Source: Aquarana catesbeiana
Taxonomy: Eukaryota > Chordata > Amphibia > Anura > Ranidae
NCBI RefSeq assembly: GCF_042186555.1
Contig: NC_133333.1
Coordinates: forward strand, 63,669,628 to 63,733,627
Direction: 5' to 3'
DNA: 64,000 nt
Shown: in pieces, positions 11,447 to 23,257 of the stretch
Layout: each line of letters begins with the position of its first letter
How positions within the stretch are numbered: the first letter of the stretch is position 1
Program-made: the position numbers and the translations under genes
The notes under the pieces: generated by a model
What the model was told of the DNA's origin: nothing
What the model saw: the letters and a program-made list of their open reading frames with translations, nothing else
Database searches by the model: none

Positions 11447-13359
11447 GTTCAGCTCTTTCAGCAAATGATGGAACTTTTTTACTACTATTTATACTTTTTA
11501 AAATATTAAGCTTTTTAACACTTTTCACAGTTACTCAAGCCACTCCACCCCACCCAGTTACTCCGCCCACTCCAGTTGTAGAGGCAAGAACACTTTCACA
11601 ATTTCCCCAGAAATTGTAGCTTTTCTAGTTAAGTGTTCTTGCATAGCAAGACCACTTACTGTTATCTCACATATATATTATTCTTATTATTATAGCCAAA
11701 TTTACCACCCTAACTCCTCCCACAGTTTTTACACTACATAGACAAGTAATATACTGAAACGTGCGGATTGTTCCCGAATGGTGTGCTATTACTTTGTGGA
11801 ACGTTTCGCCGAATGGTTCACGAAATATCGTAGTTTTTGCGGCGAAATTGGTCCCATAGGAATGAATGGGGAAACTAGAGTGGGAGATGGCAAAAGCTGG
11901 AAAATCAGAACATGATTTCTAAACTGCCGCCACTCCCTCATTTTCAAGCCCACCTACACAAATCTTATATCAAAACGTTCAGCTATCCCTGCTGCCACTA
12001 AACATGTCCACGGCTAAGCCATAGTCCTGATAGTTTTCACAATATGACCATTTGTTTGCAACTCACGCCGTCCATTGACATTCATTGAAACTACACTCTA
12101 GCCCCTTCAAATTTGAAGGGCAATTTCTAAACTGCGGCCGTGCCTTCATTTTTAATATTTCAGAGACATACTATGTATCAAAATCTAGGTCTGGGTCTTG
12201 TGATTCTCACAATATAAAGATCTTCGCTGTAGGATGTATAGTTTTTAAAATACGGCCATTTGTTTAGAGGTCATTTCAGGAAATTTTAGCCATTAATCAG
12301 CGTGTACTGTGTTTGTTTTGTTGCCATGGTTACCAAAGCTTCTGTTATACACAGGGGGGAGGTGGCTGGAGCATCTCAGCTCTGATTACAGAGCCCGGGG
12401 GAGGGGACAGACACACCATGTACTGATTTATAATAGAGGAATATGATGGGGCAGTTTTGATGGGGTAATTCTGATGGGGCAGTTTTGATGAAGTAGTATT
12501 TGGGAAGCATAAACAGGGCATGAGCGTTGCTAGGAAACAGTGGTTGTAAACACAAGATGCTGAGACACCCCAAATGCATGTGACTTCATCTGCTAGACTT
12601 GATAATGCTTGTAGACTCCTCCCACAGTTTTTACACTACAGAGACAAGTAATATACCGAAACGAGCGGATTGTTCCCGATTGGTGTGTTATTACTTTGTG
12701 GAATGTTTCGCCGAATGGTCCACGAAATGACGTTTTTGCGGCGAAATTGGTCCCATAGGAATGAATGGCGAAATGTTCAAAACTAGAGTGGGAGGTGACA
12801 AAAGCTGACAACCCCATGATCAGCCAAAACATTATGACCACCCCATGATCAGCCAAAACATTATGACCGCCCCATGTAAAAAAAAAAAAATAATTTTTGA
12901 AAAAAATAAAAAAATAATTTTTGAAAAAAAAAAAATCATTTTTGAAAAAAAAAAAATATTTTTGAAAAAAAAAATATTTTTGAAAAAAAAAAAATTATTT
13001 TTGAAAAAAAAAAATTATTTTTGAAAAAAAAAAAATATTTTTGAAAAAAAAATTACTTTTAAAAAAAAGATTATTTTTGAAAAAAAATATATATATTTGA
13101 AAAAAAAAATATTTTTGAAAAAAAAAATTATTTTTGAAAAAAAAATTACTTTAAAAAAAAAATAATTTCGAAAAAAAAATTATTTTTGAAATAAAAAAAT
13201 TCATTTTTGAAAAAAAAAATTACCTTTGAAAAAAAAAATTACTTTTGAAAAAAAAAATTCATTTTTGAAGAAAAAAAAATTAATTTTTGAAGAAAAAAAA
13301 ATCATTTTTGAATAAAAAAAATTCATTTTTTGAAAAAAAAAATTACTTTTGAAAAAAAT
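11447..13359. repeat. Array unit U4 (type B1)
   Basis: 1,913 bp. One hairpin copy at 11631-11657, B module at about 12264-12430, a short minisatellite, the 'cataaacagggc' block at about 12508, a subrepeat, and an A-rich tract at 12878-13359. Confidence 0.78.
11631..11657. repeat. Single hairpin copy in U4
   Basis: Same stem-loop as in U2, sitting directly after 'ttttctagtt' and before 'actgttatctcac'. Confidence 0.9.
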
Positions 13360-15248
13360 GTTCAGCTCTTTCAGCGAATGATGGAACTTTTTTACTACTA
13401 TTTATACTTTTTAAAATATTAAGCTTTTTAACACTTTTCACAGTTACTCAAGCCACTCCACCCCACCCAGTTACTCCGCCCACTCCAGTTGTAGAGGCAA
13501 GAACACTTTCACAATTTCCCCAGAAATTGTACCTTTTCTAGTTATTAAGTGTTCTTGCATAGCAAGACCACTTACTGTTATCTCACATATATATTATTCT
13601 TATTATTATAGCCAAATTTACCACCCTAACTCCTCCCACAGTTTTTACACTACATAGACAAGTAATATACCGAAACGTGCGGATTGTTCCCGAATGGTGT
13701 GCTATTACTTTGTGGAACGTTTCGCCAAATGGTTCACGAAATATCGTCGTTTTTGCGGCGAAATTGGTCCCATTGGAATGAATGGGGAAACTAGAGTGGG
13801 AGATGACAAAAGCTGGAAAATCAGAACATGATTTCTAAACTGCCGCCACTCCCTCATTTTCAAGCCCACCTACACAAATCTTATATCAAAACGTTCAGCT
13901 ATCCCTGCTGCCACTAAACATGTCCACGGCTAAGCCATAGTCCTGATAGTTTTCACAATATGACCATTTGTTTGCAACTCACGCCGTCCATTGACATTCA
14001 TTGAAACTACACTCTAGCCCCCTCCAAATTTGAAGGGCAATTTCTAAACTGCGACTGTGCCTTCATTTTTAATATTTCAGAGACATACTATACATCAAAA
14101 TCTAGGTCTGGGTCTTGTGATTCTCACAATATAAAGATCTTCGCTGTAGGATGTATATTTTTTAAAATACGGCCATTTGTTTAGAGGTCATTTCAGGAAA
14201 TTTTAGCCATTAATCAGAGTGTACTGTTAGTGTTTGTTTTGTTGCCATGGTTACCAAAGCTTCTGTTATACACAGGGGGGAAGGTGGCTGGAGCATCTCA
14301 GCTGATTACAGAGCCCGGGGGAGGGGACAGACACACCATGTACTGATTTATAATAGAGGAATATGATGGGGCAGTTTTGATGGGGTAATTCTGATGGGGC
14401 AGTTTTGATGAAGCAGTATTTGGGAAGCATAAACAGGGCATGAGCGTTGCTAGGAAACAGTGGTTGTAAACACAAGATGCTGAGACACTCCAAATGCATG
14501 TGACTTCATCTGCTAGACTTGATAATGCTTGTAGACTCCTCCCACAGTTTTCACACTACAGAGACAAATAATATACCAAAACGAGCGGATTGTTCCCGAT
14601 TGGTGTGTTATTACTTTGTGGAATGTTTTGCCGAATGGTCCACGAAATGACGTTTTTGCGGCGAAATTGGTCCCATAGGAATGAATGGCGAAATGTTCAA
14701 AACTAGAGTGGGAAGTGACAAAAGCTGACAACCCCATGATCAGCCAAAACATTATGACCACCCCATGATCAGCCAAAACATTATGACCGCCCCATGTAAA
14801 AAAAAAAATATTTTTAAAAAAAAAAAAATATTTTTGAAAAAAGTAAAAAAATAATTTTTGAAAAAAAAAAATCATTTTTGAAAAAAAAAAAAATATTTTT
14901 GAAAAAAAAAAATATTTTTGAAAAAAAAAAATTATTTTTGAAAAAAAAAAATATTTTTGAAAAAAAAAATTTCTTTAAAAAAAAAATTATTTTTGAAAAA
15001 AAAATATATTTGAAAAAAAAAATATTTTTGAAAAAAAAAAATTATTTTTGAAAAAAAAATTACTTTAAAAAAAATAATAATTTCGAAAAAAAAATTATTT
15101 TTGAAATAAAAAAATTCATTTTTGAAAAAAAAATTACCTTTGAAAAAAAAATTACTTTTGAAAAAAAAAATCATTTTTGAAGAAAAAAAAATCATTTTTG
15201 ATTAAAAAAAATTCATTTTTGAAAAAAAAAATTACTTTTGAAAAAAAT
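13360..15248. repeat. Array unit U5 (type B1)
   Basis: 1,889 bp. One hairpin copy (13547-13573), B module at about 14180-14345, a short minisatellite, a subrepeat at about 14580-14720, and an A-rich tract at 14798-15248. From about 13800 on it is very similar to U2, U6 and U25. Confidence 0.78.
13547..13573. repeat. Single hairpin copy in U5
   Basis: Canonical stem-loop at the fixed site of the unit. Confidence 0.9.
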
Positions 15249-17073
15249 GTTCAGCTCTTTCAGCGAATGATGGAACTTTTTTACTACTATTTATACTTTT
15301 TAAAATATTAAGCTTTTTAACACTTTTCACAGTTACTCAAGCCACTCCACCCCACCCAGTTACTCCGCCCACTCCAGTTGTTGAGGCAAGAACACTTTCA
15401 CAATTTCCACAGAAATTGTACCTTTTCTAGTTCTTATTATTCTTATTATTATAGCCAAATTTACCACCCTAACTCCTCCCACAGTTTTTACACTACATAG
15501 ACAAGTAATATACCGAAACGTGCGGATTGTTCCCGAATGGTGTGTTATTATTTTGTGGAACGTTTCGCCGAATGGTTCACGAAATATCTTAATTTTTGCG
15601 GCGAAATTGGTCCCATAGGAATGAATGGGGAAACTAGCGTGGGAGATGACAAAAGCTGGAAAATCAGAACATGATTTCTAAACTGCCGCCACTCCCTCAT
15701 TTTCAAGCCCACCTACACAAATCTTATATCAAAACGTTCAGCTATCCCTGCTGCCACTAATCATGTCCACGGCTAAGCCATAGTCCTGATAGTTTTCACA
15801 ATATGACCATTTGTTTGCAACTCACGCCGTCCATTGACATTCATTGAAACTACACTCTAGCCCCTTCAAATTTGAAGGGCAATTTCTAAACTGCGACTGT
15901 GCCTTCATTTTTAATATTTCAGAGACATACTATACATCAAAATCTAGGTCTGGGTCTTGTGATTCTCACAATATAAAGATCTTCGCTGTAGGATGTATAG
16001 TTTTTAAAATACGGCCATTTGTTTAGAGGTCATTTCAGGAAATTTTAGCCATTAATCAGAGTGTGCTGTTAGTGTTTGTTTTGTTGCCATGGTTACCAAA
16101 GCTTCTGTTATACACAGGGGGGAAGGTGGCTTATGCATCTCAGCTGATTACAGAGCCCGGGGGAGGGGACAGACACACCATGTACTGATTTATAATAGAG
16201 GAATATGATGGGGCAGTTTTGATGGGGTAATTCTGATGGGGCAGTTTTGATGAAGCAGTATTTGGGAAGCATAAACAGGGCATGAGCGTTGCTAGGAAAC
16301 AGTGGTTGTAAACACAAGATGCTGAGACACTCCAAATGCATGTGACTTCATCTGCTAGACTTGATAATGCTTGTAGACTCCTCCCACAGTTTTCACACTA
16401 CAGAGACAAATAATATACCGAAACGAGCGGATTGTTCCCGATTGGTGTGTTATTACTTTGTGGAATGTTTTGCCGAATGGTCCACGAAATGACGTTTTTG
16501 CGGCGAAATTGGTCCCATAGGAATGAATGGCGAAATGTTCAAAACTAGAGTGGGAAGTGACAAAAGCTGACAACCCCATGATCAGCCAAAACATTATGAC
16601 CACCCCATGATCAGCCAAAACATTATGACCGCCCCATGTAAAAAAAAAAATATTTTTGAAAAAAAAAAATAATTTTTGAAAAAAGTAAAAAAATAATTTT
16701 TGAAAAAAAAAAAAATCATTTTTGAAAAAAAAAAAATATTTTTGAAAAAAAAAAAAATATTTTTGAAAAAAAAAAATATTTTTGAAAAAAAAAATTACTT
16801 TTAAAAAAAAAATTATTTTTGAAAAAAAAATATATTTGAAAAAAAAAAATATTTTTGAAAAAAAAAATTATTTTTGAAAAAAAAATTACTTTAAAAAAAA
16901 TAATAATTTCGAAAAAAAAATTATTTTTCAAATAAAAAAATTCATTTTTGAAAAAAAAAATTACCTTTGAAAAAAAAATTACTTTTGAAAAAAAAATCAT
17001 TTTTGAAGAAAAAAAAATCATTTTTGATTAAAAAAAATTCATTTTTGAAAAAAAAATTACTTTTGAAAAAAAT
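15249..17073. repeat. Array unit U6 (type B1)
   Basis: 1,825 bp with no hairpin copy. B module at about 16020-16190 (one small change, 'ttatgcatctc' for 'tggagcatctc'). Subrepeat at about 16430-16560, A-rich tract at 16640-17073. Closely resembles U5. Confidence 0.78.
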
Positions 17074-18258
17074 GTTCAGCTCTTTCAGCGAATGATGGAA
17101 CTTTTTTACTACTATTTATACTTTTTAAAATATTAAGCTTTTTAACACTTTTCACAGTTACTCAAGCCACTCCACCCAGTTACTCCGCCCACTCCAGTTG
17201 TAGAGGCAAGAACACTTTCACAATTTCCCCAGAAATTGTACCTTTTCTAGTTATTATTATTATAGCCAAATTTACCACCCTAACTCCTCCCACAGTTTTT
17301 ACACTACATAGACAAGTAATATACCGAAACGTGCGGATTGTTCCCGAATGGTGTGCTATTATTTTGTGGAACGTTTCGCCGAATGGTTCACGAAATATCG
17401 TCGTTTTTGCGGCGAAATTGGTCCCATAGGAATGAATGGGGAAACTAGAGTGGGAGGTGACAAAAGCTGAAAAATCAGAACATGATTTCTAAACTGCCGC
17501 CACTCCCTCATTTTCAAGCCCACCTACACAAATCTTATATCAAAACGTTCAGCTATCCCTGCTGCCACTAAACATGTCCACGGCTAAGCCATAGTCCTGA
17601 TAGTTTTCACAATATGACCACTTGTTTGCAACTCACGCCGTCCATTGACATTCATTGAAACTACACTCTAGCCCCTTCAAATTTGAAGGACAATTTCTAA
17701 ACTGCGACTGTGCCTCCATTTTTAATATTTCAGAGACATACTATACATCAAAATCTAGGTCTGGGTCTTGTGATTCTCACAATATAAAGATCTTCGCTGT
17801 AGGATTTATAGTTTTTGAGAAAAAGCTTTTTGTTTAGAGGTCATTTCAGGAAATTTTAGCCATTAATCAGAGTGTACTGTGTTTGTTTTGTTGCCATGGT
17901 TACCAAAGCTTCTGTTATACACAGGGGGGGAGGTGGCTGGAGCATCTCAGCTCTGATTACAGAGCCCGGGGGAGGGGACAGACACACCATGTACTGATTT
18001 ATAATAGAGGAATATGATGGGGCAGTTTTGATGGGGCAATTCTGATGGGGCAGTTTTGATGGGGCAATTCGGATGGGGAAGTTTTGATGGTGGCAATATG
18101 ATGGGGCAGTTTTGATAGGACAATTCTGATGGGGCAGTTTTGATGGCAGTTTTTGAAAAAAAAAATTATTTTTGAAAAAAAAAATTTCGTTTAAAAAAAA
18201 AAAAACAATTTTTGATAAAAAATAATTCATTTTTGAAAAAAAAACTTTTGAAAAAAAT
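17074..18258. repeat. Array unit U7 (type B2)
   Basis: 1,185 bp, with no hairpin. It differs from B1 by reading 'tttttgagaaaaagctttttg' before the B module (about 17836-18005), by a 14-bp minisatellite at 18016-18150, and by going straight into a short A-rich tract (18156-18258). The 'cataaacagggc' block and second subrepeat are missing. Confidence 0.78.
18016..18150. repeat. 14-bp minisatellite (GATGGGGCAGTTTT)
   Basis: Alternating GATGGGGCAGTTTT and GATGGGGCAATTCT variants, with an occasional GATGGTGGCAATAT. Because 14 is not a multiple of 3, successive copies shift frame and produce spurious minus-strand proteins rich in 'KTAPS' and 'HQNCPI'. Confidence 0.9.
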
Positions 18259-18444
18259 GTTCAGCTCTTTCAGCTAATGATGGGACTTCAACTGTTTTAC
18301 TACTATTTATACTATTTAAAATATTAAGCTTTTTAACACTTTTCACAGTTACTCAAGCCACTCCACCCAGTTACTCCGCCCACTCCAGTTGTAGAGGCAA
18401 GAACACTTTTCACAATTTCCCCAGAAATTGTACCTTTTCTAGTT

Positions 18445-18471
18445 AAGTGTTCTTGCATAGCAAGACCACTT
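18445..18471. repeat. Single hairpin copy in U8
   Basis: Canonical stem-loop at the fixed site, followed after 'acatatatat' by six TTC repeats. Confidence 0.9.
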
Positions 18472-19280
18472 ACTGTTATCTCACATATATATTCTTCTTC
18501 TTCTTCTTCTTCTAATTATTATTATTATAGCCAAATTTACCACCCTAACTCCTCCCACAGTTTTTACACTACATAGACAAGTAATATACAGAAACGTGCG
18601 GATTGTTCCCGAATGGTGTGCTATTACTTTGTGGAACGTTTCGCCAAATGGTTCACGAAATATCGTCATTTTTGCAGCGAAATTGGTCCCATAGGAATGA
18701 ATGGGGAAACTAGAGTGGGAGATGACAAAAGCTGAAAAATCAGAACATGATTTCTAAACTGCCGCCACTCCCTCATTTTCAAGCCCACCTACACAAATCT
18801 TATATCAAAACGTTCAGCTATCCCTGCTGCCACTAAACATGTCCACGGCTAAGCCATAGTCCTGATAGTTTTCACAATATGACCATTTGTTTGCAACTCA
18901 CGCCGTCCATTGACATTCGTTGAAACTACACTCTAGCCCCTTCAAATTTGAAAGGCAATTTCTAAACTGCGACCGTGCCTTCAATTTTAATATTTCAGAG
19001 ACATACTATGTATCAAAATCTAGGTCTGGGTCTTGTGATTCTCACAATATAAAGATCTTCGCTGTAGGATGTATAGTTTTTAAAATACGGCCATTTGTTT
19101 AGAGGTCATTTCAGGAAATTTTAGCCATTAATCAGAGTGTACTGTGTTTTGTTTTGTTGCCATGGTTACCAAAGCTTCTGTTATACACAGGGGGGAGGTG
19201 GCTGGAGCTTCTCAGCTCTGATTACAGAGCCCGGGGGAGGGGACAGACACACCATGTACTGATTTATAATAGAGGAATAT

Positions 19281-19781
19281 GATGGGGCAGTTTTAAAGAG
19301 CCAATTATGATGGGGCAGTTTTGATGGTGGCAATATGATGGGGCAGTTTTGGTGGGGCAATTATGATGGGGCAGTTTTGATGGTGGCAATATGATGGGGC
19401 AGTTTTGATAGGAATTGTATTGTGTAGAAATTACATTGTGTTGTGTATTGAGCAGTGCGTGTGAAGCATAAACAGTACATGAGCGTTGCTAGGAAACAGT
19501 GGTTGTAAACACAAGATGCTGGGGCAGTTTTGATGGTGGCAATATGATGGGGCAGTTTTGGTGGGGCAATTATGATGGGACAGTTTTAATGGGGCAATTA
19601 TGATGGGGCAGTTTTGATAGGGCAATTCTGATGGGGCAGTTTTAATGGGGCAATTATGATGGGGCAGTTTTGATAGGGCAATTCTGATGGGGCAGTTTTG
19701 ATGGTGGCAATATGATAGGGCAGTTTTGGTGGGGCAATTATGATGGGGCAGTTTTGATGGTGGCAATATGATGGTAGTTTT
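19281..19781. repeat. 14-bp minisatellite, two blocks in U8
   Basis: Blocks 19281-19410 and 19521-19781 carry the GATGGGGCAGTTTT family, including the variants GGTGGGGCAATTAT and GATAGGGCAATTCT. They are separated by a 110-bp segment containing 'gcgttgctaggaaacagtgg'. Confidence 0.88.
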
Positions 19782-20911
19782 GATTTGAATTGTATTGTGT
19801 AGAAATTACATTGTGTTGTGTATTGAGCAGTGCGTGTGAAGCATAAACAGTACATGAGCGTTGCTAGGAAACAGTTGTTGTAAACACAAGATGCTGAAAC
19901 CCCCCAAATGCATGTGGCCATACCTTCATCTGCGAGGCTTGATAATGCTGATAATTTACCACCCTAACTCCTCCCACAGTTTTTACACATTCGCCGAATG
20001 GTTCACGGAATATCGTCGTTTTTGCGGCGAAATTGGTCCCATAGGAATGAATGGCGAAATGTTCAAAACTAGAGTGGGAGGTGACAAAAGCTGACAACCC
20101 CATGATCATACCACCCTAACTCCTCCCACAGCTTTTAAACTACATAGACAGTAATATACCGAAGGTGTGGATTGTTCCCGATTGGTGTGCTATTACTTTG
20201 TGGAACGTTTCGCCGAATGGTCCACGAAATATTGTAGTTTTTGCAGCGAAATTGGTCCCATAGGAATGAATGGCGAAATGTTCAATGTCATTTAATTGGT
20301 GTGCTATTACCTTGTGGAACTGTGTGAAAAGCTGAAAAATACCAGTGTGAATCCGGCCTCAATGTCATTTAATTGGTGTGCTATTACTTTGTGGAACGTT
20401 TCGCCAAATGGTTCACGAAATATCGTCGTTTTTGCGACGAAATTGGTCCCATAGGAATGAATGGCGAAATGTTCAAAACTAGAGTGGGAGGTGACAAAAG
20501 CTGACAACCCCATGATCAGCCAAAACATTATGACCACCCCATGATCAGAAAAAACATTATGACCGCCTAATAAAAAAAAAATATATTTTTGAAAAAAAAA
20601 AAAAAAAAAATCCTTTTTGAAAAAAAAAAAAATAAAATTCATTTTTGAAAAAAAAAAAATCATTTTTGAAAAAAAAAAATCATTTTTGAAAAAAAAAAAA
20701 ATCATTTTTGAAAAAAAAAATCATTTTTGAAAAAAAAAAATCATTTTTGAAAAAATAAAATTCATTTTTGAAAAAAAAAATAAAATTCATTTAAAAAAAA
20801 AATTTTTGAAAAAAAAAATCATTAAAAAAAAAAAAAATTTTGAAAAAAAAAATCATTTGTGAAAAAAAAATCATTTTTGAAAAAAAAATAAAATTCATTT
20901 TTGAAAAAAAT

Positions 20912-22727
20912 GTTCCGCTCTTTCAGCTAATTATGGGACTTCTTCAACTTTTTTACTACTATTGATACTTTTTAAAATAGTTACTCAAGCCACTCCACCC
21001 AGTTACTCCGCCCACTCCAGTTGTAGAGGCAAGAACACTTTTCACAATTTCCCCAGAAATTGTAGCTTTTCTAGTTATTATTATTATTGTTATAGCCAAA
21101 TTTACCACCCTAACTCCTCCCACAATTTTTACACTACATAGACAAGTAATATACCGAAACGTGCGGATTGTTCCCGAATGGTGTGCTATTATTTTGTGGA
21201 ACGTTTTGCCGAATGGTTCACAAAATATCGTTGTTTTTGCAGCGAAATTGGTCCCATAGGAATGAATGGGGAAACTAGAGTGGGAGGTGACAAAAGCTGA
21301 AAAATCAGAACATGATTTCTAAACTGCCGCCACTCCCTCATTTTCAAGCCCACCTACACAAATCTTATATCAAAACGTTCAGCTATCCCTGCTGCCACTA
21401 AACATGTCCACGGCTAAGCCATAGTCCTGATAGTTTTCACAATATGACCATTTGTTTGCAACTCACACCGTCCATTGACATTCATTGAAACTACACTCTA
21501 GCCCATTCAAATTTGAAGGGCAATTTCTAAACTGCGACCGTGCCTTCAATTTTAATATTTCAGAGACATACTATGTATCAAAATCTAGGTCTGGGTCTTG
21601 TGATTCTCACAATATAAAGATCTTCGCTGTAGGATGTATAGTTTTTAAAATACGGACATTTGAATTACTGCATAGTTGTTAAATCTATCATTATCCTGTC
21701 TATTGTGTATTGAGCAGTATTTGTGAAGCATAAACAGGGCATGAGCGTTGTTAGGAAACAGTGGTTGTAAACACAAGATGCTGAGACACCCCAAATGCAT
21801 GTGACTTCATCTGCTAGACTTGATAATGCTTGTAGACTCCTCCCACAGTTTTTACACTACAGAGACAAGTAATATACCGAAACGTGCGGATTGTTCCCGA
21901 TTGGTGTGCCATTACTTTGTGGAACGTTTCACCGAATGGTCCACGAAATATCGTCCTTTTTGCGGCAAAATTGGTCCCATAGGAATGAATGGCGAAATGT
22001 TCAATGTCATTTAATTGGTGTGCTATTACCTTGTGGAACTTTGTGAAAAGCTGAAAAATACCAGTGTGAATCCGGCCTCAATGTCATTTAATTGGTGTGC
22101 TATTACTTTGTGGAACGTTTCGCCGAATGGTTCAGGAAATATCGTCGTTTTTGCGATGAAATTGGTCCCTTAGGAATGAATGGCGAAATGTTCAAAACTA
22201 GAGTGGGAGGTGACAAAAGCTGACAACCCCATGATCAGCCAAAACATTATGACCACCCCATGATCAGCCAAAACTTTATGACCGCCCCATGAAAAAAAAA
22301 ATATTTTGTGGAACGTTTCACCGAATGGTTCACAAAATATCGTTTTTGCGGCGAAATTGGTCCCATAGGAATGAATGGTGAAATGTTCAAAACTAGAGTG
22401 GGAGGTGACAAAAGCTGACATTATGACCCCCCCCCATGATCGGCCAAAACATGACCACCCCATCAAAAAAAAAAAAAAATTTGAAAAAAAAAATCATTTA
22501 AAAAAAATAAATAAATAAATAAAAAAATCATTTTTGAAAAAAAAAACTTTTTTGAAAAAAAAAAATATATTTTTTAAAAAAAAAATCATTTAAAAAAAAA
22601 TCATTTTTGAAAAAATAAAATCATTTAAAAAATCTTTAAAAAAAATCATTTTTGAAAAAACAAAAAAAAAAATCATTTTTTAAAAAAAAACATTTTTTAA
22701 AAAATAAAACATTTTTGAAAAAAAAAT
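20912..22727. repeat. Array unit U9 (type A), directly upstream of the Helentron
   Basis: About 1,816 bp, with no hairpin. Endonuclease-tail remnant at 21664-21730 (YHYPVYCVL form, preceded by a stop). Four to five subrepeats lie at about 21880-22420, the last following a short interrupting A-tract at 22290-22310. The final A-rich tract (22466-22727) is more degenerate than in other units. The array pattern breaks at about 22728, where the 32-bp repeats begin. Confidence 0.78.
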
Positions 22728-23250
22728 CACAAAGCTCTGAGGGGAATTATAGCTCCTCTCACACAGCTCTAAGGACAATTATAGCATTATAGCTCCTCCC
22801 ACACAGCTTGGAGGGAAGTTATAGCTCCTCCAATACAGCTTTGAGGGGAATTATAGCTCCTCCCACACAGCTCAGAGGGGAATTATAGCATTATAGCTTA
22901 GCATTATAGCTCCTCCCACACAACTCTGAGGAGAATTATAGCTCCTCCCACACAACTCTGAGGGGAATTATAGTTTCTCCCACACCGCTGTGAGGGGAAT
23001 TATAGCTCCTCTCACACAGTTCTGAGGGGAATTATAGCTTCTCTCACACAGCTCTAAGGACAATTATAGCATTATAGCTCCTCCCACACAGCTTGGAGGG
23101 AAGTTATAGCTCCTCCCACACAACTCTGAGGGGAATTATATTTTCTCCCACACCGCTGTGAGGTGAATTATAGCTCCTCCCACACAACTCTGAGGAGAAT
23201 TATAGCTCTTCGAACAAAGCTCTGAGGGGAATTATAGCTCCTTCCACAAA
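22728..23250. repeat. ~32-bp tandem repeats abutting the RepHel start codon
   Basis: About 16 degenerate copies built on 'gaggggaattatagctcc' plus 'tcccacacagctct'. Some copies have an extra 'gcattatag' insertion. A larger block (from 'ctaaggacaattatagcatt' through 'cttggagggaagttatagctcctcc') occurs twice, near 22768 and 23054. The array ends 7 nt before the ATG at 23258, so it occupies the leader/promoter position. CTCCTCCCACA inside the repeat also recurs in every array unit. Confidence 0.85.
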
Positions 23251-23257
23251 TATCATC

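Larger units (their letters stand above)
18259..20911. repeat. Array unit U8 (rearranged type B)
   Basis: 2,653 bp, the longest uninterrupted unit. One hairpin copy (18445-18471) is followed by (TTC)n. The B module is at about 19098-19270. Two minisatellite blocks (19281-19410, 19521-19781) are each followed by a near-identical 'attgtattgtgtagaaattacattgtgttgtg' and 'cataaacagtacatgagcg' segment, so this part is internally duplicated. Subrepeats lie at about 19975-20100, 20150-20290 and 20365-20500, the first one truncated. The A-rich tract is 20571-20911. Confidence 0.75.

Noticed and set aside
22728..23250. CRISPR or gene-coding interpretation of the 32-bp repeats
   Set aside because: Repeats are contiguous, degenerate and have no unique spacers; no frame persists.
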